From: Roseovarius amoyensis
Lineage (GTDB): Bacteria; Pseudomonadota; Alphaproteobacteria; Rhodobacterales; Rhodobacteraceae
Direction: 5' to 3'
Assembly (NCBI RefSeq): GCF_003260265.1
Contig: NZ_QITQ01000021.1
Span: forward strand, 1 to 47,191
Length of the DNA stretch: 47,191 nt
Shown: positions 16,902-25,491 of the stretch, in pieces
Layout: every line of letters begins with the position of its first letter
How positions within the stretch are numbered: position 1 is the first letter of the stretch
Translations under genes and position numbers: made by a program
The notes under the pieces: generated by a model
Databases searched by the model: none
Told to the model about the DNA's origin: nothing
Seen by the model: only the letters and a program-made list of their open reading frames with translations

Positions 16902-17606
16902 ATGGAACTGCAGTTGCGGGACTTGCGCGATGTGCGCACGTTCTCGGTCACGGTCACGGCGGCGGCGGTGCTGGCGAACCTGGCGCTGCAAAGCGTGCTG
17001 ATCCCGACCGACCTGATCGCGCAGATGCGGTTACCCGTCTCGGTCATGACACTGGCACTGGCGGCACCGGCATCGTTTTCCGTCGGGCTGCGGCTGCGCG
17101 ACATTCACCGCCTGACCCTGGATCTGCGGCAGGCGGTGCTGCACGATCCGCTGACGGGGGCGGTGACACGGGCGCGGTTCTATGAACGCGCAATCGAATT
17201 CGGCAACGTCCCGATGACGCTGATCGTCGCCGACATCGACCATTTCAAGATCTTCAATGACCGGTTCGGGCATCTGGCCGGCGACACCGCGCTGCGGCAG
17301 GTGGCGACGACGCTGATCCGCAATTGCCGGCGCGAGGACGTCGTCGCCCGGTTCGGCGGCGAGGAATTCCTGATCCTGCTTCCCGGCACCACTCTGGCCG
17401 AAGGCGCGTGCGTGGCCGAACGGCTGTGCGCCCGCCTGCGCGAAAAACCGGTTCTGATCGAGGGCGAACGCCTGCCCGTGACCGCCAGTTTCGGGGTGGC
17501 GAAGGTGGAAAGCCCGGCGGCGATGGATGCCGCCATCGCCGCTGCCGACGAGGCGCTCTATGCCGCCAAGCGCGCCGGACGCAACCAGATCAGCATCGCC
17601 AGGTAG
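16902..17606 (+). CDS. small membrane-anchored diguanylate cyclase (GGDEF)
   Basis: 234 residues from ATG 16902. Two hydrophobic segments (about 12-32 and 45-65) are joined directly to a GGDEF domain starting near HDPLTGAVTRARF (81-93). Metal ligand D111 in VADIDHFK, active loop GGEEF at 152-156, and an allosteric I-site R143-x-x-D146 five residues before it are all present, so an active, product-inhibited cyclase producing c-di-GMP is expected. No sensory domain is visible. It may tune the polysaccharide genes nearby, but this is only suggested by proximity. A longer frame from 16785 lacks protein-like N-terminal sequence. Confidence 0.92.
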   Translation: MELQLRDLRDVRTFSVTVTAAAVLANLALQSVLIPTDLIAQMRLPVSVMTLALAAPASFSVGLRLRDIHRLTLDLRQAVLHDPLTGAVTRARFYERAIEFGNVPMTLIVADIDHFKIFNDRFGHLAGDTALRQVATTLIRNCRREDVVARFGGEEFLILLPGTTLAEGACVAERLCARLREKPVLIEGERLPVTASFGVAKVESPAAMDAAIAAADEALYAAKRAGRNQISIAR

Positions 17607-17609
17607 GCG

Positions 17610-18002
17610 CTAGCGCAACCGGGACCAGGTCTGCCCCCGGCAGATGCCCAGCACACACCCCTTCACCGTCAGGCTGTTGCCGCTGAGCTGCATTTTCGAG
17701 TTATAGGTCTTGTCCCGGTCGGGGGTCCAGATCTTGCCGCCGCCATAGGCGCCGCCGCCCTGGGGCTGCATGTCCCACAGCATGCGCCGGTTGAGGTGTT
17801 CGTAATCAGTGCGCTCGGTGCCGTCTTTGCTGATGGCCTTGCGGATCACCCCGCACAGCGCATCGCCGCAACCGTAGATATCGACGTGCAGATAACCGCC
17901 GGTATCGCCGGGCTGGGTGCGCCAGGCCCCCTCGGCCGGGTCGGCCAGCGCGGCCCCGGCGCCGATGAATGCCGCAAGGGCGGCCAGTGCCATGATCTTC
18001 AT
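17610..18002 (-). CDS. DUF2147 secreted protein
   Basis: 130 residues from ATG 18002, chosen for the strong AGGAGGAG ribosome site and the signal peptide MKIMALAALAAFIGAGAALA. The mature part has the DUF2147 pattern: PAEGAWRTQPGDTGGYLHVDIYGCGDALCGVI, then TYNSKMQLSGNSLTVKGCVLGICRGQTWSRL, with two CGxxLCG-like cysteine pairs. Function unknown; probably periplasmic. It converges tail-to-tail with the GGDEF gene (3-bp gap) and diverges from hisA. Confidence 0.85.
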   Translation of the reverse strand: MKIMALAALAAFIGAGAALADPAEGAWRTQPGDTGGYLHVDIYGCGDALCGVIRKAISKDGTERTDYEHLNRRMLWDMQPQGGGAYGGGKIWTPDRDKTYNSKMQLSGNSLTVKGCVLGICRGQTWSRLR

Positions 18003-18137
18003 TCTCGTTCTCCTCCTCCTTGACGTGTGGACAGTCTGTTCCCCTCGCCCCGGCACGATCAAGGCTGACGTGGGGTCGCGTTGCATTCCGTGACGCAACG
18101 TGCAAAAGCCCGGCCAGCCATTTTGCGGAGACCTGCG

Positions 18138-18872
18138 ATGATCCTTTACCCCGCCATCGACCTCAAGGACGGCCAGGCCGTACGCCTTTTGCGCGGCGAG
18201 ATGGACAAGGCCACCGTGTTCAACGACGACCCCGCCGCGCAGGCCTCCGAATTCGTCGCCGCCGGGTGCGAATGGCTGCACCTTGTCGATCTCAACGGCG
18301 CATTCGCGGGCGAGCCGGTGAACGCCGGCGCGGTCGAGGCGATCCTCGCCGCAACATCGGTCCCGGCCCAACTGGGCGGCGGCATCCGCGACATGGCGAC
18401 GATCGAACGCTGGCTGGACAAGGGGCTGAGACGGGTGATTCTGGGCACGGTGGCGGTGGAAAACCCTGACCTTGTGCGCCAGGCGGCGCGGGCATTCCCC
18501 GGGCAGGTGGCGGTCGGCATCGACGCGCGCGGCAGGCGCGTGGCGACCCGCGGCTGGGCCGAGGAAACCGAGGTCGAGGCAACCGACCTGGCGCGCTCGT
18601 TCGAAGACGCCGGCGTCGCCGCGATCATCTATACCGACATCGACCGCGACGGCGCCATGCAGGGGCCCAACGTGGCGGCCACGGCAGCACTGGCGCGGGC
18701 GGTTTCGATCCCGGTCATCGCCTCGGGCGGGGTGTCGCGGATCGACGACCTGATCGCGCTGCGCGATTGCGGCGCGCCGCTAGACGGGGCGATCTCGGGT
18801 CGCGCGCTCTATGACGGCGCGCTCGACCTGGCCGAGGCACTGGCCGTGCTGCGCGGCGATCATACCGGATAG
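18138..18872 (+). CDS. hisA: ProFAR isomerase (HisA)
   Basis: Isomerises ProFAR to PRFAR in histidine synthesis. 244 residues, (beta/alpha)8 barrel: [22 protein letters not shown] with general base D8, [14 protein letters not shown], and the phosphate-binding [16 protein letters not shown] and [12 protein letters not shown] segments. ATG 18138 with GGAG upstream fits the family N-terminus. The genes usually next to it (hisF, hisE) are absent here; it is followed by a converging EF-G-like gene. Confidence 0.96.
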   Translation: MILYPAIDLKDGQAVRLLRGEMDKATVFNDDPAAQASEFVAAGCEWLHLVDLNGAFAGEPVNAGAVEAILAATSVPAQLGGGIRDMATIERWLDKGLRRVILGTVAVENPDLVRQAARAFPGQVAVGIDARGRRVATRGWAEETEVEATDLARSFEDAGVAAIIYTDIDRDGAMQGPNVAATAALARAVSIPVIASGGVSRIDDLIALRDCGAPLDGAISGRALYDGALDLAEALAVLRGDHTG

Positions 18873-18909
18873 ATCGGACCTTTACCCAACCTCTGGTCAA
18901 GGTCATGAG

Positions 18910-18930
18910 GCTCCGGGTCAAACCCGGGGC
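18910..18930. terminator. hairpin between hisA and the EF-G-like gene
   Basis: GCTCCGGGT (18910-18918) pairs with ACCCGGGGC (18922-18930), nine pairs with one G-T, around CAA. It lies 38 bp after the hisA stop and between converging genes, so it may serve both; no T-run follows on the + strand. Confidence 0.45.
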
Positions 18931-19013
18931 GGGAGAGGAGGGTTGTGCGATCCGGATGGCTGCTTGCCACCACGCGCCCGGGCTGCGACCCGCGGCCTTG
19001 TCGACCGAAGCGT

Positions 19014-20924
19014 TCAGGCGCGCGCCAATTCCTCTGACCGCAGCTCGGTGTAATGATCGAACTCGGCGGTAAACCAGCCGGTGCCGCGCGCCGCGCTGGC
19101 CAGCGCGTTGGTCAGGTCGTCAAGCGCCGTCATCGGCAGCATGGCGCGGAACACGTCCCATCCGGCGGCCTCGGGGTGCCCCTCGAACCCCAGCACCTGC
19201 CCCTTCATGCCCGAGATCGTCGGCACCAGCCCCCCGGCATGGACCGACGGCACATGGATCAGCACCTGTGCGATCGGCTCCAGCACGATGGTGCCGCTTT
19301 CCGCCATCGCCTCTTTCATCGCGTTCTTGCCGGCGGTGCGAAAGGCGAAATCCGAGCTGTCGACGCTGTGATACTTGCCATCCGTCAGCGTCACCGCGAC
19401 ATCGACCACCGCATAGCCATGCGGCCCCTCGGTCAGCGCCTCTTGCACGCCGTGTTCGACTGCGGGGATAAAGTTGCGCGGCACCACGCCGCCCTTGATC
19501 GTCTCGGCGAACACCCCGCCGCCGCCGCGCGGCATCGGTTTCACCTCGATCACCACGTCGGCGAACTGCCCGGCGCCGCCGGACTGCTTGCGGTGGCGAT
19601 GGTGGATCGTGACCGGCTTGCGCAGCGTTTCACGATAGGCGGGCGGCACGGGCAGTTCTGCCACCTCGATGCCGAAACCATCTGACAGCTTGGCCAGGCA
19701 GCGGCGAAAATGCTGCGGCCCCTGCGCGGCCAGCAACGCGTGGCCCGACTGCGGGTCCTGTTCGATGGAAATACCGCAATCTATCTCGGACAGCCGTTCC
19801 AGCGCCGCCGACAGGCGCGCGTCGTCGCGTTCATGCGCGGGCTCGATCAACCGGCGATAGCCCGGCACGTGGGCCTGCGCCCAGCCGGGCAGCGGCGCCG
19901 CCCCCTCGGCGGTAAAGACCTGCGCCACCGACAGGTGATCGGATTTCATCGTCAGCCCCACCTGGCCGGGCTGCAACTCGGGCTGCGGTGCCTTGGCATC
20001 CAGCCCGGTGATGCTGCCAACCGTCTTTCCCGCCAGCATCTGGCCGTTGGCGACACCGGCCCCCATCGCGCGGATCAGCACGGTTTTTCCGAGGTGCTTG
20101 ACATGATCGGCCAACAGCCCCGCCGCAACCGGCGCGTCGTCTTGCCCCAACCGTTCGGTCGCCGCCTCGACGCGCGGCACCTCGTGGCGCAGCGATTTCA
20201 TCAGCCGCAGCATGCCGTTGCGGTGTTCCGCCGACCCCAGCAGTGCCGGCACAAGGTCGTGATGCTGCAACACGGTCGTCGCGGTATGGTAGATGTCGTC
20301 GGTCAGCGGCTGCTGGTCCTCGATCAGCTGTTCCAGCAGCGCATCGTCGTAATCCGCCAGCGCCTCCAGCAGTTCCGTGCGGGCCTCCTGTTCGCGGCCC
20401 TGCACCGCCTCGGGGATTTCCACCAGCAGCGACGGCTCGCCCTCGCGGTACTGCCATGCCCGTTCCGAGATCAGGTCGACGGCACCGACGACCTGCCCGT
20501 CCTTGCGGATCGGCACCTGCCGCAGCACGATGCCGTGGCGGCAATAGGCCTGCAGTGACGAGATCACTTCGCTGATGCGGCCCTCGGCAGCGTCGATCCG
20601 GTTGACAAAAAGAAAGCAGGGAACCCCTGCCTCTTCGATCAGCCGGAAATAGGGGGCCGCCAGCACGGCGGCTTGCGGATCCGCCCCGACGCAAAGCACC
20701 GCCGCATCCGACCCTGCCAGCACCGGCCCGGCGGTGGACAGGTTTTCCGCCCCGCCGGCGATGTCGACCGCTGTCCAGTCGTCCCCCATGAAGCCGAACT
20801 GCGTGACCTTTGCCACGCCGGGTATGCCCAGGGTTTGCGGGCGCTGCTCCTCAAGCCCGGCAAGGCCATCGATGAGTGTTGTTTTGCCCGATTGCGATGG
20901 CCCAAAGACCGTAAAGACCCGCAT
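19014..20924 (-). CDS. divergent elongation factor G-like protein
   Basis: 636 residues, shorter than EF-G (about 690-700). Domains III-V are clearly EF-G-like (PPAYRETLRKPVTIHHRHRKQ, GGAGQFADVVIEV, LTDGKYHSVDSSDFAFRTA, KGQVLGFEGHPEAAGWDVFRAMLP). The G domain is reduced: G1 is present as GPSQSGKT (8-15) but switch I is missing, G3 is DIAGG (54-58) instead of DTPGH so the catalytic histidine is gone, and G4 is NRID (108-111). It belongs to the EF-G-like paralogue group often annotated as elongation factor G-like; it is unlikely to be the main translocase. Whether it hydrolyses GTP is doubtful from these residues. No ribosomal-protein genes are near. Confidence 0.85.
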   Translation of the reverse strand: MRVFTVFGPSQSGKTTLIDGLAGLEEQRPQTLGIPGVAKVTQFGFMGDDWTAVDIAGGAENLSTAGPVLAGSDAAVLCVGADPQAAVLAAPYFRLIEEAGVPCFLFVNRIDAAEGRISEVISSLQAYCRHGIVLRQVPIRKDGQVVGAVDLISERAWQYREGEPSLLVEIPEAVQGREQEARTELLEALADYDDALLEQLIEDQQPLTDDIYHTATTVLQHHDLVPALLGSAEHRNGMLRLMKSLRHEVPRVEAATERLGQDDAPVAAGLLADHVKHLGKTVLIRAMGAGVANGQMLAGKTVGSITGLDAKAPQPELQPGQVGLTMKSDHLSVAQVFTAEGAAPLPGWAQAHVPGYRRLIEPAHERDDARLSAALERLSEIDCGISIEQDPQSGHALLAAQGPQHFRRCLAKLSDGFGIEVAELPVPPAYRETLRKPVTIHHRHRKQSGGAGQFADVVIEVKPMPRGGGGVFAETIKGGVVPRNFIPAVEHGVQEALTEGPHGYAVVDVAVTLTDGKYHSVDSSDFAFRTAGKNAMKEAMAESGTIVLEPIAQVLIHVPSVHAGGLVPTISGMKGQVLGFEGHPEAAGWDVFRAMLPMTALDDLTNALASAARGTGWFTAEFDHYTELRSEELARA

Positions 20925-21163
20925 GATGTACCTCCCTTATTGCCAAACCCGCAGTTGTCTGCACTGCCCGGTCGGCGCAGGGGACGGCGAGTGGCCGCCG
21001 CGGCCCGTCATGCCTGTCGTTCTGCCCCGCCCGCCGGCCGGGGTCTGGGCCGGGCCCGGCCCCGTTGCGGCGGGTTAGGTCCAGTCAGTGTCGGTCAAAG
21101 GTCGGGCGCACGTCAAGAAATCAGTTTGCCGCCCCCCGTGGTGGTCTTGCCCGCCCGGCGCGT

Positions 21164-22249
21164 TCAGACCCCGCCCACATCCAGCGGCGCGATGGCCACG
21201 GTCTTGATCACCGCGTGGCAGCGCGCGCCGGGCACCAACGCCAGCGCCTCGGCCGACCGCCTGGTGACCCGCGCCAGCAGCGTGCCGGCGGCGGTGTCGA
21301 GCGAGATCAGCATCCCCGGCCCGGCGCCCTCACGCATGGCCGCCACCCGACCCGGCAGGATGTTGAGCGCCGACAGCCCCTGCGGCGCCTCGCGCGACAG
21401 AATCACTTCATGGGCGGCGATGCGCAGGCGCACTTCGTGTCCCGCCTCGCGGTCGATATGCGGCAGGAACATCGGCACACCACCGGCGTCGAGCTCCGTC
21501 AGCCCGTCAGCATGGTGGCGCACCACCCGCGCCACCAGCAGGGCACCGGCGGCGCGCACGCCGGTGGGCATCACCGCGGGGTCGGACAGCACCTCGTCCG
21601 CCGCGCCCTGGCGGACGACACGCCCGCCTTCCAGCACGACGACGGTGGTCGCCAGTCGCGCCACCTCTGCCGCAGAGTGGGTAACATACAGGATCGGCAC
21701 CTCAAAGGCATCGCGCAGCCGCTCGAAGAACGGCAGGATTTCAGCCTTGCGGGCCTCGTCGAGCGCCGCCAGCGGCTCATCCGCCAGCAACAGACGCGGC
21801 CCCGCCAACAGCGCCCGGCCGATGGCCACACGCTGTTTCTCGCCCCCGGACAGCGCGCCGGGTCGGCGCGGCAGCAGTTGGCCGATGCCCATCACCTCGA
21901 CCACCTTTTCCAGGCTCTCGCGGCGTTCGCGCGTCGGGGCGAACCAGCGCCCATAGACAAGGTTCTGCCGCACCGTCAGGTGGGGGAAAAGCCGCCCTTC
22001 CTGAAAGATATAGCCCAGCCGCCGGCGGTGCGGCGGCAGCCAGCGCCGCGCCTCGGTGTCAAAAAGTTCCCAGCCGTTCACGCTGACCCGCCCTCGGTCG
22101 GGCCGCAACAGCCCGGCAACAGCGTTGACGACGGATGTCTTTCCCGACCCCGAGCTGCCAAACAGCACCGTCACGCCCGGCGGGGCCTCGAACGCGACGT
22201 CAAGCCGCAGTGCACCGACAGCGTGACCGATTTCGACCGACAGGGTCAT
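21164..22249 (-). CDS. modC: molybdate ABC transporter ATP-binding protein
   Basis: Energises molybdate import. 361 residues: Walker A GSSGSGKT (31-38), Q-loop QEGRLFPHLT, signature LSGGE (133-137), Walker B LLLADEP (153-159), switch His in YVTHS, and a C-terminal TOBE/Mop-type molybdate-binding domain from about 290 (LSALNILPGRVAAM...). ATG 22249 overlaps the modB stop by 4 bp. Last gene of modABC; no ModE regulator is present in the window. The 239 bp between it and the EF-G-like gene hold no gene I can support. Confidence 0.95.
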   Translation of the reverse strand: MTLSVEIGHAVGALRLDVAFEAPPGVTVLFGSSGSGKTSVVNAVAGLLRPDRGRVSVNGWELFDTEARRWLPPHRRRLGYIFQEGRLFPHLTVRQNLVYGRWFAPTRERRESLEKVVEVMGIGQLLPRRPGALSGGEKQRVAIGRALLAGPRLLLADEPLAALDEARKAEILPFFERLRDAFEVPILYVTHSAAEVARLATTVVVLEGGRVVRQGAADEVLSDPAVMPTGVRAAGALLVARVVRHHADGLTELDAGGVPMFLPHIDREAGHEVRLRIAAHEVILSREAPQGLSALNILPGRVAAMREGAGPGMLISLDTAAGTLLARVTRRSAEALALVPGARCHAVIKTVAIAPLDVGGV

Positions 22250-22938
22250 GCGCCGCCCACCCTTGCCGCAGCGCGCCGCGCCACCGCCTCGGACGCCAGC
22301 AGCGCACCCATGGCGATCACCACCGACACGACCACCAGCCGCAACGCCGGCCCCTCGCCCCCCGGCACCTGCAAAAAGGCGTATACCGCCGATGGCAGGG
22401 TCTGGGTTTCGCCAGGAATGTTGGAGACAAAGGTGATGGTGGCGCCGAATTCGCCCATCGCCTTGGCAAAGGCCAGGATCGCCCCGGCCAGAATTCCGGG
22501 CAGGATGAGCGGCAGTGTGACGGTCACAAACACCCAGGGGCGCGAGGCACCCAGCGTGGCGGCGGCCTCTTCCAGTTTGGGGTCGACTGCCTCGATCGAC
22601 AGGCGCATCGCGCGCACCATCAGCGGAAAGGCCATAACCCCCGCCGCCAGCGCCGCACCCGTCCAGCGAAAGGCAAAGACGATGCCGATGTTTTCCAGCG
22701 CCCCGCCCAGCGCCCCGCTGGTGCCAAAGGTCAGCAGCAGCAGGTAGCCCGTGACCACCGGCGGCAGGATCAGCGGCAGGTGTACCAGCCCGTTGACCAG
22801 TTGCTTGCCCGGAAACTGCCACCGCGCCAGCGCGTGAGCGGTGAACAGACCCAGCGGCAGCGCCACCAGCGTGGCCCACAGCGAGACGCGCAGCGACAGC
22901 GCCACCGCCTGCCATTCCTCTGCGCCCAGCCAGCCCAT
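22246..22938 (-). CDS. modB: molybdate ABC transporter permease
   Basis: 230-residue inner-membrane permease with five to six helices and the EAA loop EEAAATLGASRPWVFVTVTLPL that docks on ModC. ATG 22938 (MGWLGAEEWQAVALSLRVSLWATL) matches the family N-terminus; the longer upstream frame runs through modA and is not protein-like. 14 bp separate it from the modA stop. Confidence 0.95.
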   Translation of the reverse strand: MGWLGAEEWQAVALSLRVSLWATLVALPLGLFTAHALARWQFPGKQLVNGLVHLPLILPPVVTGYLLLLTFGTSGALGGALENIGIVFAFRWTGAALAAGVMAFPLMVRAMRLSIEAVDPKLEEAAATLGASRPWVFVTVTLPLILPGILAGAILAFAKAMGEFGATITFVSNIPGETQTLPSAVYAFLQVPGGEGPALRLVVVSVVIAMGALLASEAVARRAAARVGGA

Positions 22939-22952
22939 CGCCCCGCCCTGCC

Positions 22953-23726
22953 CTATTGCGGCAGCACGGCAAAGCCGTGGCGCTGGAAAATCGTCGCCGC
23001 CTCGGCCCCGTGCAGATAGCTGAGAAAGGCGCGCGCGTCCGGGCCGGCCCGCCCCCGGATCGCCGCCGCCGGATAGATGATCGGCGGGTGGCTGTCGGTC
23101 GGGAACATGCCCAGCACCGCAACGCCATCCTCTGCCGCCGCATCGGTGGCATAGACCACGCCCATCGCCGCCTCGCCCAACGCCACCAGCATCAGCGCGG
23201 CGCGCACGTTGTCGGCCTGCGCCACCTTGTCCGCCACCGCCTGCCATTCGCCCAGGCTTTGCAACGCCGCCTTGCCATAAATGCCGGCGGGCACCGCATC
23301 AACCAGCGCCATCGCCAACCACCCGTCACCCAGACGGTCGGCCAGGTCCATCCCCGGCGTGATCGTCAGTGACGCCGCGTCCGCCGGGCCGATCAGCACC
23401 AGGCGGTTGCCCAGGATGTTGGCGCGCGTTCCGGTCTCGATCCGGCCTTCGCCCTCCAGCCAGTCCATCCACCGCGGATTGGCCGAGATGAACACATCCG
23501 CCGGCGCCCCCTGCGCGATCTGTCGGGCCAGCACGGAACTGCCGGCATAGGACAGCGTCACCTTTTCCCCGCCTTGCGCGGCATAGGCGGGGACGGCCTC
23601 ATCCAGCGCGGTCTTGAGGCTGGCGGCGGCGAACACGGTCAGGCGTGCCGCCGACGCCGGCAGTGCCAGCGTCAGCATCAGCATCAGCACCAGCCATGCC
23701 GCATGTCGTAAGATACCACCCATCAT
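22953..23726 (-). CDS. modA: molybdate-binding periplasmic protein
   Basis: Captures molybdate/tungstate in the periplasm for ModBC. 257 residues: signal peptide through LALPASAARL, then FAAASLKTALDEAVPAY, YAGSSVLARQIAQGAPADVFISAN, and VYATDAAAE, all standard ModA ligand-site segments. The first two codons are both ATG (23726 or 23723). It starts 38 bp after the stop of the MFS gene on the same strand, so it may be co-transcribed with it. Confidence 0.94.
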   Translation of the reverse strand: MMGGILRHAAWLVLMLMLTLALPASAARLTVFAAASLKTALDEAVPAYAAQGGEKVTLSYAGSSVLARQIAQGAPADVFISANPRWMDWLEGEGRIETGTRANILGNRLVLIGPADAASLTITPGMDLADRLGDGWLAMALVDAVPAGIYGKAALQSLGEWQAVADKVAQADNVRAALMLVALGEAAMGVVYATDAAAEDGVAVLGMFPTDSHPPIIYPAAAIRGRAGPDARAFLSYLHGAEAATIFQRHGFAVLPQ

Positions 23727-23764
23727 GCCTCGCAGTATTGGCAGTGCGCCCGCGCCCGCAAGCC

Positions 23765-25399
23765 TTAATCAGTGCTGCGCAGCCTCGTGCGCTGGACCAA
23801 AACCACCGCCAACAGCGGCAGCCCGACGGAAATGCCCGCAACGATCAGGAGCAGCCAGCCAAGCTGGGAATAGTCCTGCGCGACGATGACCTCTCCGGTC
23901 ACGGGGTCCGTCACCTCGCGCGTGACGGTGTAGATCTGGTTGAGGTACTTGGTCCCCAGGCTGGATGCCGACAGTGCCAGGTTGGTGAATGACGCCATCA
24001 CGGCAAAGAACGTGGCCTTCAGTTCGACAGGCGCATTGCGCGCGATCCAGGCCAGCATCGGGATCATCGCCACCTGTCCCAGTGGCGATTCGATGGCGGT
24101 GTCGAGCACGGCGATGAACCGGGCATCGACAATGCCGCCCGTCAGCGGCGCGGTGATGTTCTGGATACCGTAGTAAAGCCCGATATTGGGCAGGCTCAGC
24201 AGCCCGGCGGCGATGGTCAGCAGAACCACGATATAGACGATCGAGCGATGCGCCATCAGCGGGCGCAGCACCACCATCCCCACCAGCGTCAGCCCCGAGG
24301 TGATGAGCGAAAGCACCGACAGGAACTGCTGGTCGAACCCTAGCACATCGATCTCGAACCATGTCTGCCCGTTGCCGGGCAGGGGCGTGGCGCGAAAGGC
24401 GAAGATGATGATCGAGGTGCCGATCAGCGTGCGGGCCTGCGACGGCTCCAGCACGGCGACAAGCTGGCGCATCAGCAGGATCACGATGGCCATCGAGCCA
24501 GCAAAGACGATCTCCTGCCCATAGGGCACATCCCCCAGACCGATGGCCAGCGTCAGCGCCGCGAAGCCCGCGCCGCCGATGAAATACCACGGGTTGGCCT
24601 CGGCCGCCTCGGTCGGGCGGTCAAGCAGGGCGTCGGCCTTTTCGGGGGACAGCCCGGCGCGGATCATCCGCCGGCGTGTCAGGTGTCTCTGCACGCCGGC
24701 CAGCACCACCCCCGACACCGACAACAGTGGAATGCCCAGCGCGGAAAGATATATCCTGGCATAGATGTCGGACTTGGCGGCATCGTCCAGCGCCTCGATC
24801 CCGCTGAACATGTAGATGTTGACCGCCGCCACCACCACCGTGCCGCTGATCAGCGCGAAACGCCCCAGCGTCTGCATGGTGACGTGCATCGCGCGCTCTT
24901 CATCCTCGGGGATGGGGTTGCCGTCGGCATCGGCCCTCGGCACCGCCTCGACAGACATGGCGTCGGCAACCGCATCCTGCAACGCCACCCCGCAGGGCGC
25001 CAGCAGGTAACTGGTGACGAACCATGCCTCCAGCGGCATCATCCCCCGCATGAGGTCGGGTTGCCGGATCACCAGGTACATGATGAACACGCTGACCGCC
25101 AACAGCGCCGCACCCAGCCAGACCAGCAGCCATTTCCAGCGCCAGATCAGATCGACCAAATGCCCCAGCGGCATCTTTAGCGCCCAGGGCAGCCCCGCCC
25201 AAAAGGCCAGCCCGGCCAGGTAGGCGGCAGAGAGGCCGAGATAATCCTTGACGAAGAACGTGCCGACAATCGCCGTCAGCCCGGTAAAGCCATAGGCGAA
25301 ATAGACCATGAGCGGCGGCAGGAACGACCAACGCAACTGTCGCCCCAGGTCCCAGACGACCGCGTCGATCCAGCCTCTTATCGCACCACCTGCGGCCAT
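23765..25399 (-). CDS. BT1/folate-biopterin-type MFS transporter
   Basis: 544 residues with about 12 hydrophobic segments. The N-terminal half has LPWALKMPLGHLVDLIWRWKW, resembling the P-x-x-x-K-P-x-x-G-x-x-S/D loop of BT1-family transporters, and a long polar loop around VPRADADGNPIPEDEERAMH. BT1 members carry folates or pterins, but bacterial and plastid relatives are poorly characterised. Its position directly before modABC raises the possibility of a link to pterin/molybdopterin metabolism; that is inference from position only. Confidence 0.7.
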   Translation of the reverse strand: MAAGGAIRGWIDAVVWDLGRQLRWSFLPPLMVYFAYGFTGLTAIVGTFFVKDYLGLSAAYLAGLAFWAGLPWALKMPLGHLVDLIWRWKWLLVWLGAALLAVSVFIMYLVIRQPDLMRGMMPLEAWFVTSYLLAPCGVALQDAVADAMSVEAVPRADADGNPIPEDEERAMHVTMQTLGRFALISGTVVVAAVNIYMFSGIEALDDAAKSDIYARIYLSALGIPLLSVSGVVLAGVQRHLTRRRMIRAGLSPEKADALLDRPTEAAEANPWYFIGGAGFAALTLAIGLGDVPYGQEIVFAGSMAIVILLMRQLVAVLEPSQARTLIGTSIIIFAFRATPLPGNGQTWFEIDVLGFDQQFLSVLSLITSGLTLVGMVVLRPLMAHRSIVYIVVLLTIAAGLLSLPNIGLYYGIQNITAPLTGGIVDARFIAVLDTAIESPLGQVAMIPMLAWIARNAPVELKATFFAVMASFTNLALSASSLGTKYLNQIYTVTREVTDPVTGEVIVAQDYSQLGWLLLIVAGISVGLPLLAVVLVQRTRLRSTD

Positions 25400-25491
25400 C
25401 GCCCCTCCGGTCTCCCAGCGATGGCGCCGACCCTAGCCGCGCCGCCACGCCCCGTCCATCCACCCGCCTTGCACATGCCTGTGAGCCGCCC

